Assembly: GCA_963556495.2 (NCBI GenBank)
Contig: OY747716.1
Coordinates: 33,694,318-33,758,317 of the forward strand
Length of the DNA stretch: 64,000 nucleotides
Reading direction: 5' to 3'
Origin: Valencia hispanica
Lineage: Eukaryota; Chordata; Actinopteri; Cyprinodontiformes; Valenciidae
Below, piece by piece: positions 1 to 12,411 of the stretch (its first letter is position 1; every line of letters begins with the position of its first letter). The notes beneath the pieces were generated by a model. That model did no database searches. It saw only the letters and a list, made by a program, of their open reading frames with translations, and was not told the DNA's origin. The position numbers were made by a program, and so were the translations under genes.

Positions 1-166
1 ACCTGCTTTCTCTGTCCTCCGCTTCAGATATATTGAGCAGATCAACAACCTGTAATCCACTCACCTTCCCCTGGTGGACAACTTCATTATCTTCAGTAAG
101 AATCATTCCCATCTCCTCTGTACCGAGCTGTTGGACCCTACCAGGCCCAAGAACTTCACATTATTA
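1..166. other. no recognisable feature
   Basis: Short left-edge stretch with no open frame or repeat that I recognise. It ends where the first dispersed repeat begins. Confidence 0.4.
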
Positions 167-879
167 CCTCTGCCAAGGAGGTTATGTTTTCGCCCGGCTT
201 TGTTTGTCTGTCTGTCTGTTAGTTCGCAACATTAATCAAAAACTTATGAGTGGATTTTAATTACATTTTCAGGAAATGTCTCCATTGGGACCAGGAACAA
301 TTGATTTGAATTTGGGGGTGATCCGGATCATCGTCTGGATCCAGGAATTTTTTTAAAGACTCTTTATCACTGGGAGATAGGGCTGCATTCAGCATATGTG
401 CATGTAGCTGCACAATAAATAGCACAGGTGCTTAGTAGAAAAATACAGGATAACCTCCCAACAGGTTCCACAAGATATTAAAGGTTGATCCGGATCCTCC
501 CAAAGTTACGGATACTGTGATCCAAAACAAGAAAAGAATTGGGGAGCTTTGGAGTTGGATAACTGCAATGGACAAATTAATCTATAGACATGCAAGAAGC
601 ACCAAAATATAGCCAAGACATTTTGGAATCTGAAGTGTGCTAACCAATTTCATGCATCTTCAAAAGCTATGGAGCTAGATCGAGAAGAAAACCTCAACGA
701 AAAGGTGATTTTTCTGAATAACTACTGAAATAATATTGATATCAGTGTGAAGTCAGCTTCTACAGTTATGTTTTCATGGTGAAGGTATCTAAAAAAGTTA
801 GAATTAGATCGCAATATTGCAATATGGCTGACAGAGCTGCCTTGGTGGAGCTCTGCACTCTCCTAGTGCTTTTCTAGTT
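167..879 (+). repeat. dispersed repeat with gccaaggagg / ccttggtgga ends
   Basis: The left end reads cctctgccaaggaggttatg, followed by a tgtctgtctgtctgtt run and a block containing gtgatccggatcatcg. The right end contains ccttggtggagctctgcac and cctagtgcttttctag. The two ends are roughly inverted copies of each other. I recognise this layout as a widespread animal repeat, but I cannot name its class. No coding capacity is visible. The boundaries are estimated from the two end motifs. Confidence 0.5.
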
Positions 880-903
880 CCATATGTTCCTAACAGAGCA
901 CTT

Positions 904-1250
904 TGCTCTCAGACTGAAGCTTTACTTGTGGTTTCTTGGATTTCTAAAAGTAGAATGGGAGGTAGATCTTTTAGTTATCAGCTGTAGAACCAGCTTCCAG
1001 TTTTAGTCCATGAGCCACACACTCTGTCTACATTTAAGACTAGGCTTAAAACGTTCCTTTTTAATAAAGCTTAGAGTTAAAAACATATTGATGTTAGCCA
1101 GTTGATGGATGAGTGGTGGAGTGGAGGAGGGGTTGGGGAGAATGTAGTCCAGACAGACGATTCTCCCTGGCTCTGCCTCTCTCATGTCTCATTCTAACGT
1201 GCTAGGTTATTCTGAGCCATCTCTGTAGTTATGCTGTAATATGCAAATTA
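904..1250 (+). pseudogene. L2/CR1-group LINE, 3' end of reverse-transcriptase ORF
   Basis: Reading from 904 gives the typical C-terminal end of an L2-like ORF2: QTEALLVVSWISKSRMGG, then NQLPVLVHEPHTLSTFKTRL, ending FNKA and a stop at 1072-1074. One TAG interrupts the frame before NQLP. The family's conserved LWN.LP and STFKTRLKT blocks are recognisable. The catalytic RT core is absent, as expected for a 5'-truncated copy. The following bases to about 1250 (tagttatgctgtaat) resemble the 3' UTR of this group. It is a dead copy. Confidence 0.6.
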
Positions 1251-1396
1251 AAATCTCACGTCACACGCCCAAGCTCCTGCCCCCCAGCTTCTGGCTTGAG
1301 GGCAAAAACACTGTTCATCCCCGCTGACTACCATTGTTGTTAGCTGACATTTGTCAACAGATTGCGCTAAACAGTGGTGAAGTAAAATCTATCAGC

Positions 1397-1587
1397 ATGG
1401 CTAACATATGCAGCTCTGTAGGCTGCACAAATAGAAGAAAAAATTATAGTAATAAAATTCATAGGTGTCCAGCTGATGAAATGACAGCTATGATTAATTG
1501 GCATGAAAAGAGTTAGAGTGGATTATCCATCCAGATCCTGGGAGCAAAAGTAACATGATAGAATCTGCTCAGTTCACTTCATTGGAG
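1397..1587 (+). pseudogene. THAP zinc-finger exon, transposase N-terminus relic
   Basis: An ATG at 1397 opens MANICSSVGCTNRRKN, which contains the C-x4-C pair of a THAP domain, followed by IHRCPAD and a conserved-type Trp in INWHEK. A stop follows at 1516. After one frameshift, bases 1563-1586 read ICSVHFIG, the C-x2-H half of the same finger. The exon runs directly into gtatgt at 1588, a good splice donor. THAP domains bind DNA in P-element and Kolobok transposases and in host THAP proteins. The frameshift and the surrounding repeats favour a transposase relic. No terminal repeats were found around this copy. Confidence 0.5.
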
Positions 1588-2394
1588 GTATGTAGACGTT
1601 TAAATCAAATATAACGTAAATCATTTCATTGGAGCATTTTAATTATTTAAAATAACCCACCAGCTTACAAAGCTACATCTACTGCTAGCACATTCAGCAT
1701 AGAACACTAAGAAATATGTGGAATTGACACACATTTTTAGGGCCATTAAACTGCTTTATATAAAAACTTGTATATCAATGTAGATGTGCACCAAAACCAT
1801 GTTGATAGTTATGTTCTTTATGTTCGGGTGAGCCATCTGATGATCCAGATAGTCCTGCCTAGACTCCTTCCATATTTAGCTTCACACCACTGGCTAAACT
1901 GCTTAGGCATGTTGATGATCGGTGTGAAAGGTGAATGAAGCTTCGAGCCCTGGGAGTTGTCCTAATGACTTGTATGCCTTCATTGCTTCTGGTGTGTAAA
2001 GTCCAGGGCCCTCATTTATCAAACATTCGTAGAAACTGTCCTGTATTCTATCCTATGAATAGAATGTTTTAGAATGTTCGTACGAACAGTCAAAATCTGG
2101 ATTTATCAAATACACGGTGACCAGTCAAATGCATGTTCCTCTGCAATCAACCGTTGATAAATCCCACATGGTCGTACTGAAGGTGCTTGTGCCCATTAAT
2201 TGTCAATTGTCATGGTTAACGCAAATTCATTTTGAGACCAATAGTTTTTTAACTATCAGCGGTTCCTGCTGCAGACATACCACAAAAATATGGTAAAAAC
2301 TTGTTTCATTTTCAATACTTAACTTCTTCGAACAGACTAAATCAGTTAAATTTGTCCCGAGCATTATTGTTTGGTTTGGGGCGACAGCCACAAG
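1588..2394. other. unassigned; possible DNA-transposon terminus near 2006
   Basis: No coding sequence is recognised. At 2006-2030 the sequence gggccctcatttatcaaaca resembles terminal repeats of some fish DNA transposons, and ttgataaatccc near 2153 may be an inner mate. I could not find a matched outer end. Confidence 0.25.
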
Positions 2395-2740
2395 ACAGAT
2401 CTAGAGAAGATCTGTATGGAGGAGTGGGTCAAAATCGCTGTTGCAGTCTGTGCAAACCTGCTAAAGAACTATATGGAACGTTTGACCTCTGTAATAGACA
2501 ACAAAGGCATCTGTACCAAATATTAACACTGATTTTCTCAGGTGTTCAATACATATGTGCAGCAATAAAATACAAATACATTCTTTAAAAGTCAGACAAT
2601 GTGATTTCCCGAATTTAAAAAAAAGCTGTCTCTCACAATCCAAATGCACCTACAATGTGAATTTCAGACCCTTCCATAATTTCTAAGTGGCAGGACTTGC
2701 AAAATCGCATGGTGTTCAAATACTTATGTTTCTCACTTTA
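2395..2740 (+). mobile_element. Tc1-like transposon, 3' end with transposase tail
   Basis: Codons 2410-2526 read [20 protein letters not shown], then [16 protein letters not shown] and TAA. This matches the C-terminus of Tc1 transposases, which usually end in a ...NKG...TKY block. The following 200 bp (gtcagacaatgtgatttccc to caaatacttatgtttctcac) match the 3' UTR and outer terminal repeat of a common fish Tc1 family. The catalytic domain upstream is missing, so the copy is inactive. Confidence 0.7.
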
Positions 2741-3704
2741 TTTTACTCAGAAAACCTGGCTGATCTGCGCATCTGCACAGTTTCACATCTGGTCAACACA
2801 CTAGGATTCATTAGCAAAGACCATGCTTACAGGGATTTGAATTACAATGTTTATTGAAGGAAAGGATTGAAGGAATGAAGAGTCTGGGTAGATGCGCCGA
2901 TGAAGGCTTGGGATGAAGACTCAGTGTGGGGGTGAACTCTTCAGGATTTCATCAATCCCGAGCCTGCTCCATTTTAGTGAATGGCAAAAACGGGAAATAG
3001 AGAGCCAAAAAGGAAGCAAAAGTAAAGACTCAAACAATAAGCAATGTAGGAGAAATGAACCCCACAATTATGCCAATACAAAATAAACAAGTCTCCTTGG
3101 GTCTTAAAAATAAAGTAAACATAATGTCTAACCTCAGCAATAATATCATAAGCAGTCTCCAAGCGATGTAAGCTCTTGCTGTCAGAACAGTATGCACAGA
3201 TCTCATGAAATGGGCGCAATTTATACCTTTAAAAGTTGGCTGTATATTAGGTGAGTACACAACATAACAAGCACTGTTTTGCCAGTCAAAGACAGCATAG
3301 TTCACTTCATTTAATCCACAAAAACTATGAATGTTCTTCATAGGTATATGGAGCTCAATTGATGTCCTGCTTGAGAAAGATCCATTTTGAAAATTTCTCC
3401 TTAAGTTTGTGAACAGTGCTGTCTGGACTTTCAGTGGAATCGATGTGTGTACAAAACATTGTTAAAGTGACACCAGCTATTATCAGCCTCTTTTTTCCAG
3501 CATTTGAATTAGAATCTACAATAATAAAATGGTCAAATAATGGGTACTTAAATAAATATGTATATAGAAATTTGTATCACCTGTTCAAATTACTTTCATT
3601 AAAAAAATTTAAAGACAAATTCTTATTGCTCTTCAAATTATTTTACACAATGTTTGTTATAGTTCTAACTATGATATCAACATTATTGTCATTTTGATTA
3701 TTAT
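2741..3704. other. unassigned AT-rich sequence
   Basis: Several 80-100 codon open frames occur on both strands (for example 3416-3697 and 3030-3341). Their predicted peptides are low-complexity and hydrophobic with no family signature, so I treat them as chance frames. Confidence 0.4.
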
Positions 3705-3800
3705 ACATACAGTTGAACCAAATGATTACATACACTCTGTAAAAAGAAATTTAACCTTCTTTTTTAATTTAAACTTCTCCCAATCCTTTGGTGTTTGGGT
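3705..3800 (+). mobile_element. possible Tc1-like terminal repeat
   Basis: The sequence acatacagttgaaccaaatg followed by attacatacactctgtaaaa has the form of the left end of Sleeping-Beauty-type Tc1 elements (cagttga...gt/atacatacac). No transposase or right end was found nearby, so this is at most an end fragment. Confidence 0.35.
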
Positions 3801-4683
3801 TTTGGTATTCTTTTGTATTTGTTTTTGATAAATTCCCTGTGGTTTGTTTATGTTAAACAGGTTTTGCATACTCTGTTCCATTCTTAATGTTTATTACTGT
3901 TAGATTGGCATTGCCATATTGCCGTAGTTAGTCATTGTGCACCAACAGCTGATCAAAAGCTCCTAAGACCCAGAGAAAACTCTGATCTCTTCAACTCTTC
4001 TTTGGTCTGTCAATAAAGACACATTGAAGAATTGGGAGAGGATGTTATGGGAGCAGCTTATCCTGGATGCAGTAATCTGTTCGAGAATATGACTAGTAAA
4101 ACCCAAGGCAAGCTTGGAATAAAAAATACATTAAAATAAAATAAAACTGAATTTTAAATTAAAATTTCCATGCCACAAATATCTGGGTTTCTCCTTACTT
4201 TGTTGTGTACAACACCAATCACAATCTAAAGTAAACCTTCTATTTCATATAGAAGAATGAAATTCATATGTAATCATTTAAAATTACATATTGTGTATTT
4301 AGATGTTTGTTTGTGTTTTAAGTGTTTTTTTTTAATGTACATATAATTTGCCTTCTCACATCTGGTCAAATTTTTTGGGTTTCTGGATTTCAAACTTGGT
4401 TTCCTTTTGAACCGTCATTGTCTTTCCATCTGCGAAAAAAGAGGCTTTACTAAAACACTTTGATTGAAAGGAATACATGTGAAAGAAAATAAAGTAAAAA
4501 GGATGACAAACAGTATCAATTCATTGCACCCCTGGCTCTATGAGCTAGAAGGCAAAAAAGAAAAGCATTAGCAATTATGTGTATAACAAAATGAGATTCA
4601 CTGACAGTTGTAAACATCGCAGTCTATCACACTGATGGTACCAAGATTTTAAAGATGAATGAACATCATGGTGACCCAAACTT
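3801..4683. other. unassigned AT-rich sequence
   Basis: T-rich runs and short oligo-A stretches occur. I saw no coding or repeat signature. Confidence 0.35.
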
Positions 4684-4825
4684 AACCTAACAGTCACTTT
4701 TTTGGAAGAAGGAGTAACTGCTGAGAAACTATGCATGCAAGTGAAGAGCATACAAACTTCATGCAGAAAGACCCCGGGTCAATACTTGAATCCAGGATCT
4801 CCATGCTGCAAGGCAACATTAGCCT
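4684..4825 (-). mobile_element. tRNA-derived SINE fragment
   Basis: The blocks cctaacagtcac, acttcatgcagaaagacccc and ctgcaaggcaacatt are reverse-strand pieces of the SINE whose complete copy lies at 52357-52678. Only the head and part of the body remain. Confidence 0.65.
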
Positions 4826-6177
4826 TAATTATACACATATTTATATATATTATATATATATATAATTATACACATAATGTTTCTGACTTGCTAACAATAA
4901 GGCATCCATTAATCTAGTGTTAAAGCTTAAATAAAATCACTAAAATAGTCACCAATGTTAAAAGAACTTTCCCTCAGTTTTTTAATTTAATTGTTTGGAA
5001 TAGGAAGATATCTGTCAACATTTTACATTAGACATGTGTTAAGGTATATTTCAATTTAAAGCAAACAAAAATGCTCAGCAATATCTGTCCACTAGTCTGT
5101 GTACAGTCTCCATGGTAACCAGCTGTTTCACTGGAGGATGGATGGTGGTAGTCTCCAATAATAGTGTTATCTGTTTGTACATCAAATATTCACCTGAACA
5201 TCAGTATAGTTTTGCAGCAGAACTACTGTTTTGTGGCCTGGACAGGATACTAGATATGTACCAATCGTACTATTACATTGGGCTAGATTTAGAGATGTTG
5301 CTGTGAAACATAAAAAAATCAAATTGTAGTTTTTAACTTCTGAGAGTATGTATTTCATGTGTATTTGCACTTGTAAACAATGCATCCAGTCATGTGCTTG
5401 ACAAACATTGGCAGGATAAAGTAACATTGCAACAAACATGATAATAATCTCCACTTAGAAGCAAAGAAATGCCTCTACTTTTTGTAGATATTGTCAAAAT
5501 AAACATACATTTCCAAAAGCAGATGGGGCTGCTGCTAGTTCCTACAAAAATGTGAAGCATGAACCTAATTATTTGGTACATAATGCAATTGTGTTTCATT
5601 TTCTATTACCAAATTCAAGTTATTTTCTAAAAGCAAACTTTGACAATGCTATCTATTAAGCAATAAACAAACCACTTCTAAACACATATCTTATGTGTTT
5701 CTTTGTTGACCCTGAATAATTGATTCTGCAATTGGGTTAATAAAGACACTCCTTAGACACGATCCTTTCAAAAATGTCCTTGTGCTTTTTTCTTCTCTTT
5801 CTCTGCTTATTTTCCAACTTGTGGTCTTCTAGTACTTTGTTTTTCCTTTACTCCCCATGGGCATTAATTGTTTGGTGTATGGTCTACATGCTGATAACAT
5901 TCAGGACTGCATATAGTTAACAAATTACAAAATTTACATCAAACAGGTCCTGTGGATGACATGGAGATGATAAACTGGTAAAGTTTCGACTTTCCATCTA
6001 TCTTATGTATTTTGATTTTGCTCCTGACTTGCAAGAGTGTGTATTTCATTCTTGTCAGGCCTTCTGCAATAGACAAATATAACGATTTCCTGTCCCTTCT
6101 TCACATTTCCCAAACTCTACCTGCTATATAGAAAACTAATGAGGAGAAATGTTGTTATCGCATAAGTTTGATGGTGG
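4826..6177. other. unassigned; small (AT)n near 4840-4865
   Basis: Contains a short AT microsatellite, then non-repetitive AT-rich DNA. Frames around 5112-5599 look like chance translations. Confidence 0.35.
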
Positions 6178-6440
6178 GCTGCACATTGTGCACTGTTGCC
6201 TTGCAGCAAGGAGATCCTGTATTCAAGTATTGACCCGGGGTCTTTCTGCATGAAGTTTGTATGCTCTCCACTTGCATGCATAGTTTCTCAGCAGTTACTC
6301 CTGCTTCCTCTCACAGTCCCAAAAATTGACTGTTAGGTTAAGTGGTCTCTGTAAATCGCTCCCAGGTATGATTGTATGTGTGTGTGCATGGTTGTTTTTC
6401 CTGTATGTCTGTGTGTTCCTTGTAATGGGTTGGTAAATTG
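6178..6440 (+). mobile_element. tRNA-derived SINE, diverged copy
   Basis: In order it shows ctgttgccttgcagcaagga, a decayed B-box region, ggggtctttctgcatgaag, actgttaggttaagtggtct and a tgtgtgtgcatggttg block. The order matches the complete copy at 52357-52678. The (TGGA)n tail is not preserved. Confidence 0.7.
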
Positions 6441-7135
6441 TTCCTCAAAATACAGCAAACAGGGACTTCCAAGAGTCACTAAATTCTGTACGAAAACATT
6501 TGATAGCATCTGCATGCCAAGTTGTTTAGAAAGCTTTTTTCTTATTCTGTGCTATAGTCACAAACGTAAGCATGTGGAGTTTGCTCCATTCTAGAGTAAA
6601 TTTAACTGGTACCATATTCTTTGATCAGATTGAGATCTTCAACACTCTAAGTGGAGATACAAATAGTGGGGACTACGAAAATGACTGAGAATGGGCTATC
6701 ACTTGGTGTTTTAGAAAAAAAGTATCGACACAGAACTGGTTTAACAGACACATGTCATCTCGGTCCCAAGACTAAAATTCTTTAGAAATACTTTGGGGTA
6801 AGCTAAAGTGAAGAAAGCATATGAGAAGTTGCAGGACCAATAAGTTTGGAGGTTAATACATGCATTACTGAAACCGTTTTTCCATGACGTGCAAAAATAT
6901 TCATGTCGGAGACAAATTTATTTTGTAATTCCAAATGAAAATGTAAGATTTTATTTCTATTTCTCTCTCTAAAATCCTCTTGTGATGTTTGACAGTCATC
7001 AAATCTTGCTCTGGTATCTTTAGTCTAACTGCTACACAGCAATATCACTGACGTAATGTTCTTCCAGTGACAAATACAGAAATATGATATTACATCATTG
7101 ATACTAAACCTGGGGAGAGGGCACGGACATGTATG
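6441..7135. other. unassigned
   Basis: No reliable feature seen. The 6376-6594 frame overlaps the SINE and is not a gene. Confidence 0.35.
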
Positions 7136-7262
7136 ATCAACACATACACGCGTCCACACACGCGCACACATATTCACTCTCTTCCTCTCTCTCTCTCTCT
7201 CACACACATACACACGCAGACACACACACGAACAGGCACACGCACACACGCACACACACATT
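7136..7262. repeat. compound microsatellite (CA)n/(TC)n
   Basis: Imperfect CA/CG-containing repeats surround a pure tctctctctctc core and continue as acacac/gcacac. The cysteine-rich open frames read across it on both strands are microsatellite translations. Confidence 0.85.
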
Positions 7263-8275
7263 TTGGATAATTAAGCTTTTTGCTGCTCAGGCTCCATTGT
7301 TGCAGCCTTTCAGAGCTTTTGAATGTGGTGCTAATTTGGCAACGATGGTGCTTTTTATCATTTAGCAGATGCTTTTCAATCTCATGTGATGCTGTGGGAG
7401 GAAAATGAGGATTTCAGGATAGTCTAGGGGAGTTTGGTAAATTGGTGGATTTTGGGAGGAGGGGTAAGGAAGCTTTCAATGTGTCTCCACTCATGGCAGG
7501 AATAACAAGACCAGAGTGCAGGAACACCTAATTACATCCCCTGAAGAGTTGTTTGACAGTTTTATAGTGCAACATCTATTTTGTCTATCTGGCATATTGA
7601 CATCTGTCTAGGGAAAAAGATAGGGGTTGGAGAGGGCATTAGTTTCTCAAAATTAAATCTAAATTATTATTGATCCATTTTAGAAAAATCACCAAATAAA
7701 ATTGTTTTTGACCATTGCCTTTCTTTAAATTTAATATATTTACATGAATAATAAGACAAGTAAATTATAGATTTAGATTTCTTAGAATGCTTGTTCAGTG
7801 AGGTTTAGCAGCTGAACAAAGGTTAAGATAAAATATTGAAAAATGTAAGACACTTAGAACAATAGCAATAGATGTTAAACTAAACAAACAACAAATGTAG
7901 GTTGTTGAGCCTACATTTGATCTCTATTTCAGTGATCAAATTATGTAGAAATTACAACCACATCTTTTCTTTGTGTAATCCAGGTTTCTTATTCCTGTGT
8001 TCTTATTTTTTCTGGAAATGGGGCACCTTGGCGTGGCCATATGTAGCTTAGTTACACAAGTGATAAGGAAGGATATCCAGATAGCAGTGTCCAGGACAGC
8101 AAATATTTACCTCTCCAAGATTAAATACCTGCCAAAGTACAATTACTCTCTATAACTTCCAAGAAAAGGATTCTGGCGATATCTCATGACACCATCATGA
8201 GGATCTTCCATGTTTTTTTTCTCAGTATTCTTCAGATCTGGAGTTGAAATTGATTTATATAAATTGTACTGATAT
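7263..8275. other. unassigned
   Basis: No coding or repeat family recognised. The sequence is less AT-biased at 8020-8200. Confidence 0.35.
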
Positions 8276-8354
8276 TATTCTTATTCTTATTATCATTCTT
8301 CTTCTTTATCTTTTTCTTCTTCTTATAATAATAATTATTATTATTATTATTACT
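8276..8354. repeat. pyrimidine-rich (TTC/TTA)n and (ATT)n tract
   Basis: A run of ttcttatt/cttcttcttt grades into ataataataattattattat. The central part can fold as ataataata/ttattatta. Confidence 0.75.
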
Positions 8355-8591
8355 TTGCAGAAAGTCAAACATAAGCGTAAGAACAAATACTTCAGAATTA
8401 CTGCATACTGTACATCAAAGAATATTTTTGACCACTTCAAAAAATAATTTAGCAATATTTTAGGTGTTCGTGGAGGGTACGGCATCCCATCGTTAAGTCA
8501 GTCCATTGTGTTTACCTGCTCATTCTTACAAGGTTACCTGTGGGGAGGGGGAGGTCTCCCTCCCTCCAGTGGTCAGTGGACAAGAGCAATG
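8355..8591. other. unassigned; GC-richer near 8530
   Basis: Contains a gggagggggaggtctccctccctcc mirror-like block around 8535-8560. It may belong to a decayed 3' part of the adjacent SINE. Confidence 0.25.
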
Positions 8592-8835
8592 GTACATTAT
8601 GGACAGGCTGCACTGGTCTGGCAGGGCAACACAGACACACAGGACAACTGACCATGCACACACCTAACAGTAATTCATAAAGACCAATTAACCTGACAGT
8701 CATGTTTTTGGACTGTGGGAGGAAGCTGCAGTTCCAGGAGAGACGCAATGCATGGGGAGAACTTTCAAACTCCATGCAGAAAGACCCCAGGCTGGGATGA
8801 AACCAAGAACATTCTTCCTGCAAGACAAGTCTGCA
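8592..8835 (-). mobile_element. tRNA-derived SINE, body and head
   Basis: On the reverse strand the order is head, cctggggtctttctgcatgg, cctcccacagtccaaaaaca, tgactgtcaggttaattggt, then cctgtgtgtctgtgttgccc. It is one of the better preserved copies here, but its tail end is missing or diverged. Confidence 0.7.
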
Positions 8836-10379
8836 CAAACTTCCTCACACAATTTCAAATACCTCAAACATTTTACCAGGACCCATGGTGATCGGACTAT
8901 ATTTTAGGGTTTAAACTTTTTTTTCATGTTTGTGTGGACTATTGTCTTTGGACAGAGCCAATTCCCTGCAAAGTAAACAACTCACCTACATCATATCCAG
9001 CATGCTGAATATAGGAAGACCACTGCTCTTTGCTAGATTGTGTGGCATCTACTCATGCTTTTGTTTCCCAGAACCTATTTATTCCTGGTGAATGGTTCAT
9101 CTTTCTTTTTTCTTTTTCCTGCAACCTACCCTTACTGAGACCGCAGCAGCTCAGCTAGATAACACAATCTTCAGCAACATTGTTCTTTCACTGGTGTTTA
9201 ATGCAAAGACTTTCCTCTGGTGTAATGTTTATTGAGTTGAAATTGACCACTTCAAGCCAATGGTACTTAAAAATCAGACGGCTGTTGAAGCCGACGCGCC
9301 TGGAATCAACAATATCTTGTCAAAAGTTGCCCAAATCACATGTTTATTGCGGCAGAAAAGAAGCTAAACGCTGACTCGATGTCTGCAAAACCAGAGCTGT
9401 TTGCATAAACAGGAAGATGTTTCTGATGAAGCAGAGTCACTATAGAAAGACCATTCATTTCCCACATTTCATAATTGTGTTATGACGCATGCACTTCCAT
9501 ATGTAACAAATGCCTTAACGTATTGAGGCCTTTGTAAGCAGAGAGAATTCCTGATGTCTCTCCCAATTATGTGTGAGTATCATCACTATTTAGCGGAATA
9601 CCCTGTAATATTATTCCTTCTCTCTGTAAATTAGGGACTGTGAAAATTACAGGCTAGAGTTCTGGCTCACAGATTTATGAACTTTAAGTGCTGATATTGA
9701 TGGAAGAGTAATGGTAGAGCTCAGCCCTGAGTGTAAATAGTGTCTAAGGTGATTACACTTTTATCACATGGGAGGAAATACAGAGGAGAAAAACCATGAG
9801 AGACTTTACATGAAAAGCTGTAGTTTGGATAACAACAAGCACAAGGTTTGTTCTATTTTGAAAATTACACATTAAAACCTTCATTATGCAGCTTTGACTG
9901 TTAATCACAAAACTTTACTTTTATTTATATGCAATAATCCATTTTTATATCCAGCAATGAAGGTTAGCTATGCATTTCTTGCTAATTTTCCACTCAGATC
10001 CAACAGGTAGGTGGATTCAACTAAATAGTCAAAAAAAATAATAGGGTTTTTGGGATGACAATTCTTTGGATACCGGTTGTTAATTAAAATGTGCAATAAT
10101 ACAAAACACTATTAGGTTCACTTAAAAAAAAGAACATTTTTAAGGAGACTTTTCTATGCTTCCAGTTCGAGAGTGTAGTAGATCTGTCATGCATAGAGAA
10201 AAAGGTGGATGTTGAAGACAATATTTTATTTTTTTAAAACATAGAGAAAACAATGAGATAAAGGTCAGAATTCAAAGAAAACCTCTGATATTGGATTACA
10301 TCATTAAAATTTAAATTATGAGAGTAAAGTATGAATATTATCTTAATGGAAAAAGATTGAAATTGCTGTTATTTATCAA
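8836..10379. other. unassigned
   Basis: No recognised element. The frame at 9180-9374 has no family resemblance. Confidence 0.3.
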
Positions 10380-10813
10380 TGTTCAATGTTATTTTTGAGA
10401 TAGCTTTTGTTTTTTTTGTTTTTTTTACTTTTTTGTCATTTGCAACTTTTCTTTTTAACAGTTTAGTTGCTCTTTTCATGGCATCTCAACTTTATTCTCA
10501 ACATTTCATTGACACTGAGTTTTTCTCAGCATTCTACTTGTGATTTTGACTACTTTTGTCAAAACTTTTTTTTCTTAACATTCACATTTGATTACTTACA
10601 AGCTTTGCCTTCTTTTTTAAATCAACATTCAGATTTTTTTCTTGTCATTCCAACTTTTTTTCCCCTTGACATTTTGACATCCTTATTTTCGATTCAGGCT
10701 TGTTTTTTGCCTTTTTTATTGACATTTTGACTTCAGTTTCAAAAGTTAAAAAAACATATATATATATATATATATATTTTTATTTTTTATTTATTTATTT
10801 ATTTTTTTTCATT
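10380..10813. repeat. T-rich low-complexity region with (TA)n
   Basis: Long runs of t are separated by short spacers carrying repeated ttgacattttgac-like words, followed by an (AT)n of about 28 bp near 10756-10782 and a tttattt run. The 87-codon frame at 10467-10730 is a translation of this T-rich DNA. Confidence 0.6.
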
Positions 10814-11309
10814 TTGTTTCCCATGTTACTCTAGTGCATTCAGCAGTATGTGATTCAAGTTTTTTTTCCTCTGTTGCACAGCAATCTTTTCAACAGTTAG
10901 TGGAGTTACAAACTGAAAACTCCACAATTATTTTCCCTGGATGTTGTTTCCCTGGATGTTGTTGCACTAGTGGTTCTAATTTGACAGCTGCTTCCCATAA
11001 AAAACGGGGACGTATATGCTGACATCCAAACTCCAAGTACCCAGATGTTTTCATTATTAGGCTGCTCATATCCGCCTTTGCTTAATCTATAGGATTTGAA
11101 AGGTTGTTTGAAAAGTCTAAACTGTAAACATCTAAAAGTTATGTTGTAAATTACAACATAAAAAGCAAATCACAGGTCTATCAAGGTCTTACTTGTGAAT
11201 TATTTCCATTAGGATTATATACAGTCTCCTCTGACTGAACAGCTTGTAAAACCTCATTAAGAAGCCATAACTTGTATCAGTCTTGTTATCAGTCTCATGT
11301 GCATAATCT
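10814..11309. other. unassigned; small tandem at 10930-10964
   Basis: Contains two adjacent copies of tttccctggatgttg and otherwise nothing recognised. Confidence 0.35.
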
Positions 11310-11835
11310 TTGTGAAGGAAGTTTGACCAACTCTTCTTTACATTATTGGTTTAGTTAATTGACCTTTAAGGAGCATCCGTTTCTGTACAGCTGTGCTATG
11401 TCAACCACCACATTTGAATGATGCTTAGGTCTGGACTTTGACTGGGCCATTGCAGCACCATGATTGTTGACTTGATGGCATTCTTGGAATCATCACAGCC
11501 CAATGATCAGCCAGTCTTTACCCTTTGGACTTTAGACAGGGATCTTTATATTTGATGTTACAATAACTTTGAGCAGTTTATGGTTGACTCAGCCACTGCA
11601 AGGTGTCTTGGTTCTGGGACTGCAAAACAAACCCAAATCATAACCCCTCCACCACCATGCTTGACAGCTGGTATAAGGCCTTGGTGCTAATTGGCAATGT
11701 TTGGTGAAGTGTAATGTGGCCATATATGTTCACTTTCATTTAATCTTTTTTTTTTTATGTTCCAGAAGTCTCTTTGTAAATTCTGATATAACTTTGCAAA
11801 CCTATTTTTTGTTGCCATATTACTTTAAGAGTGAA
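11310..11835 (-). pseudogene. Tc1-like transposase fossil (DDE region)
   Basis: On the reverse strand, 11428-11460 gives the tggcccagtcaaagtccaga block that encodes the WP-S-PDLNP stretch next to the third acidic residue of Tc1 transposases. Upstream on that strand are blocks corresponding to caagcatggtggtggagggg (HGGG region) and gacttctggaac. The order is that of a Tc1 DDE domain. No frame stays open for more than a few dozen codons, so the copy is old and dead. Neither terminal repeat was found. Confidence 0.65.
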
Positions 11836-12411
11836 CACCTAGCTCCAAGCCTTAATATGTGTTTTACGGTAACAAATACATTTAATTGATTTTTACTTAC
11901 TAAATTCAGTTCGGAAGTACTGTTTTGTTGTTAAAGGTGGAACATTTCATACAAAGACAAAAACTAACATAAATTTGGCATTTCTTTTTCACCACTACCA
12001 CTAGACATGTAAGAATTTCAAAGATCTTAGAACAACATATGCCGTCATACAGACAACACCTTTCTCAGGAATCATCTTGTTTACTTTTGAAAGTATTTAA
12101 CATTGCTTTGCAGTATGAGTCAGTCTATTAAACTGGCATGCCTGCAATTCATACCTAAAAAAATCAGATTTCTACAGAATTTCCAATATGATGGCTTCAC
12201 CTTTTGCAAACTGCGAATAAGTGACTTTGAGCATTATAGAGATGATCAGAGAAGCTGCCGATGATCACATTTCTATGCTGTGTTTTTGCAGGAATATGAC
12301 TAAAAGAAATCATTAATATTTCGTCCTAAACAATTTGAGGAAGCCCATATGATGATGTGATGGCTTTCTAAGCTACTATTAGATAAATTTATAGTTTTTA
12401 AGTTAATTGGA
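11836..12411. other. unassigned
   Basis: AT-rich, with no recognised feature. It lies between two Tc1 fossils of opposite strand and could hold their decayed ends. Confidence 0.3.

Noticed and set aside
7025..7365. Cys/Val-rich and His/Thr-rich frames
   Set aside because: Pure translations of the CA/TC microsatellite.
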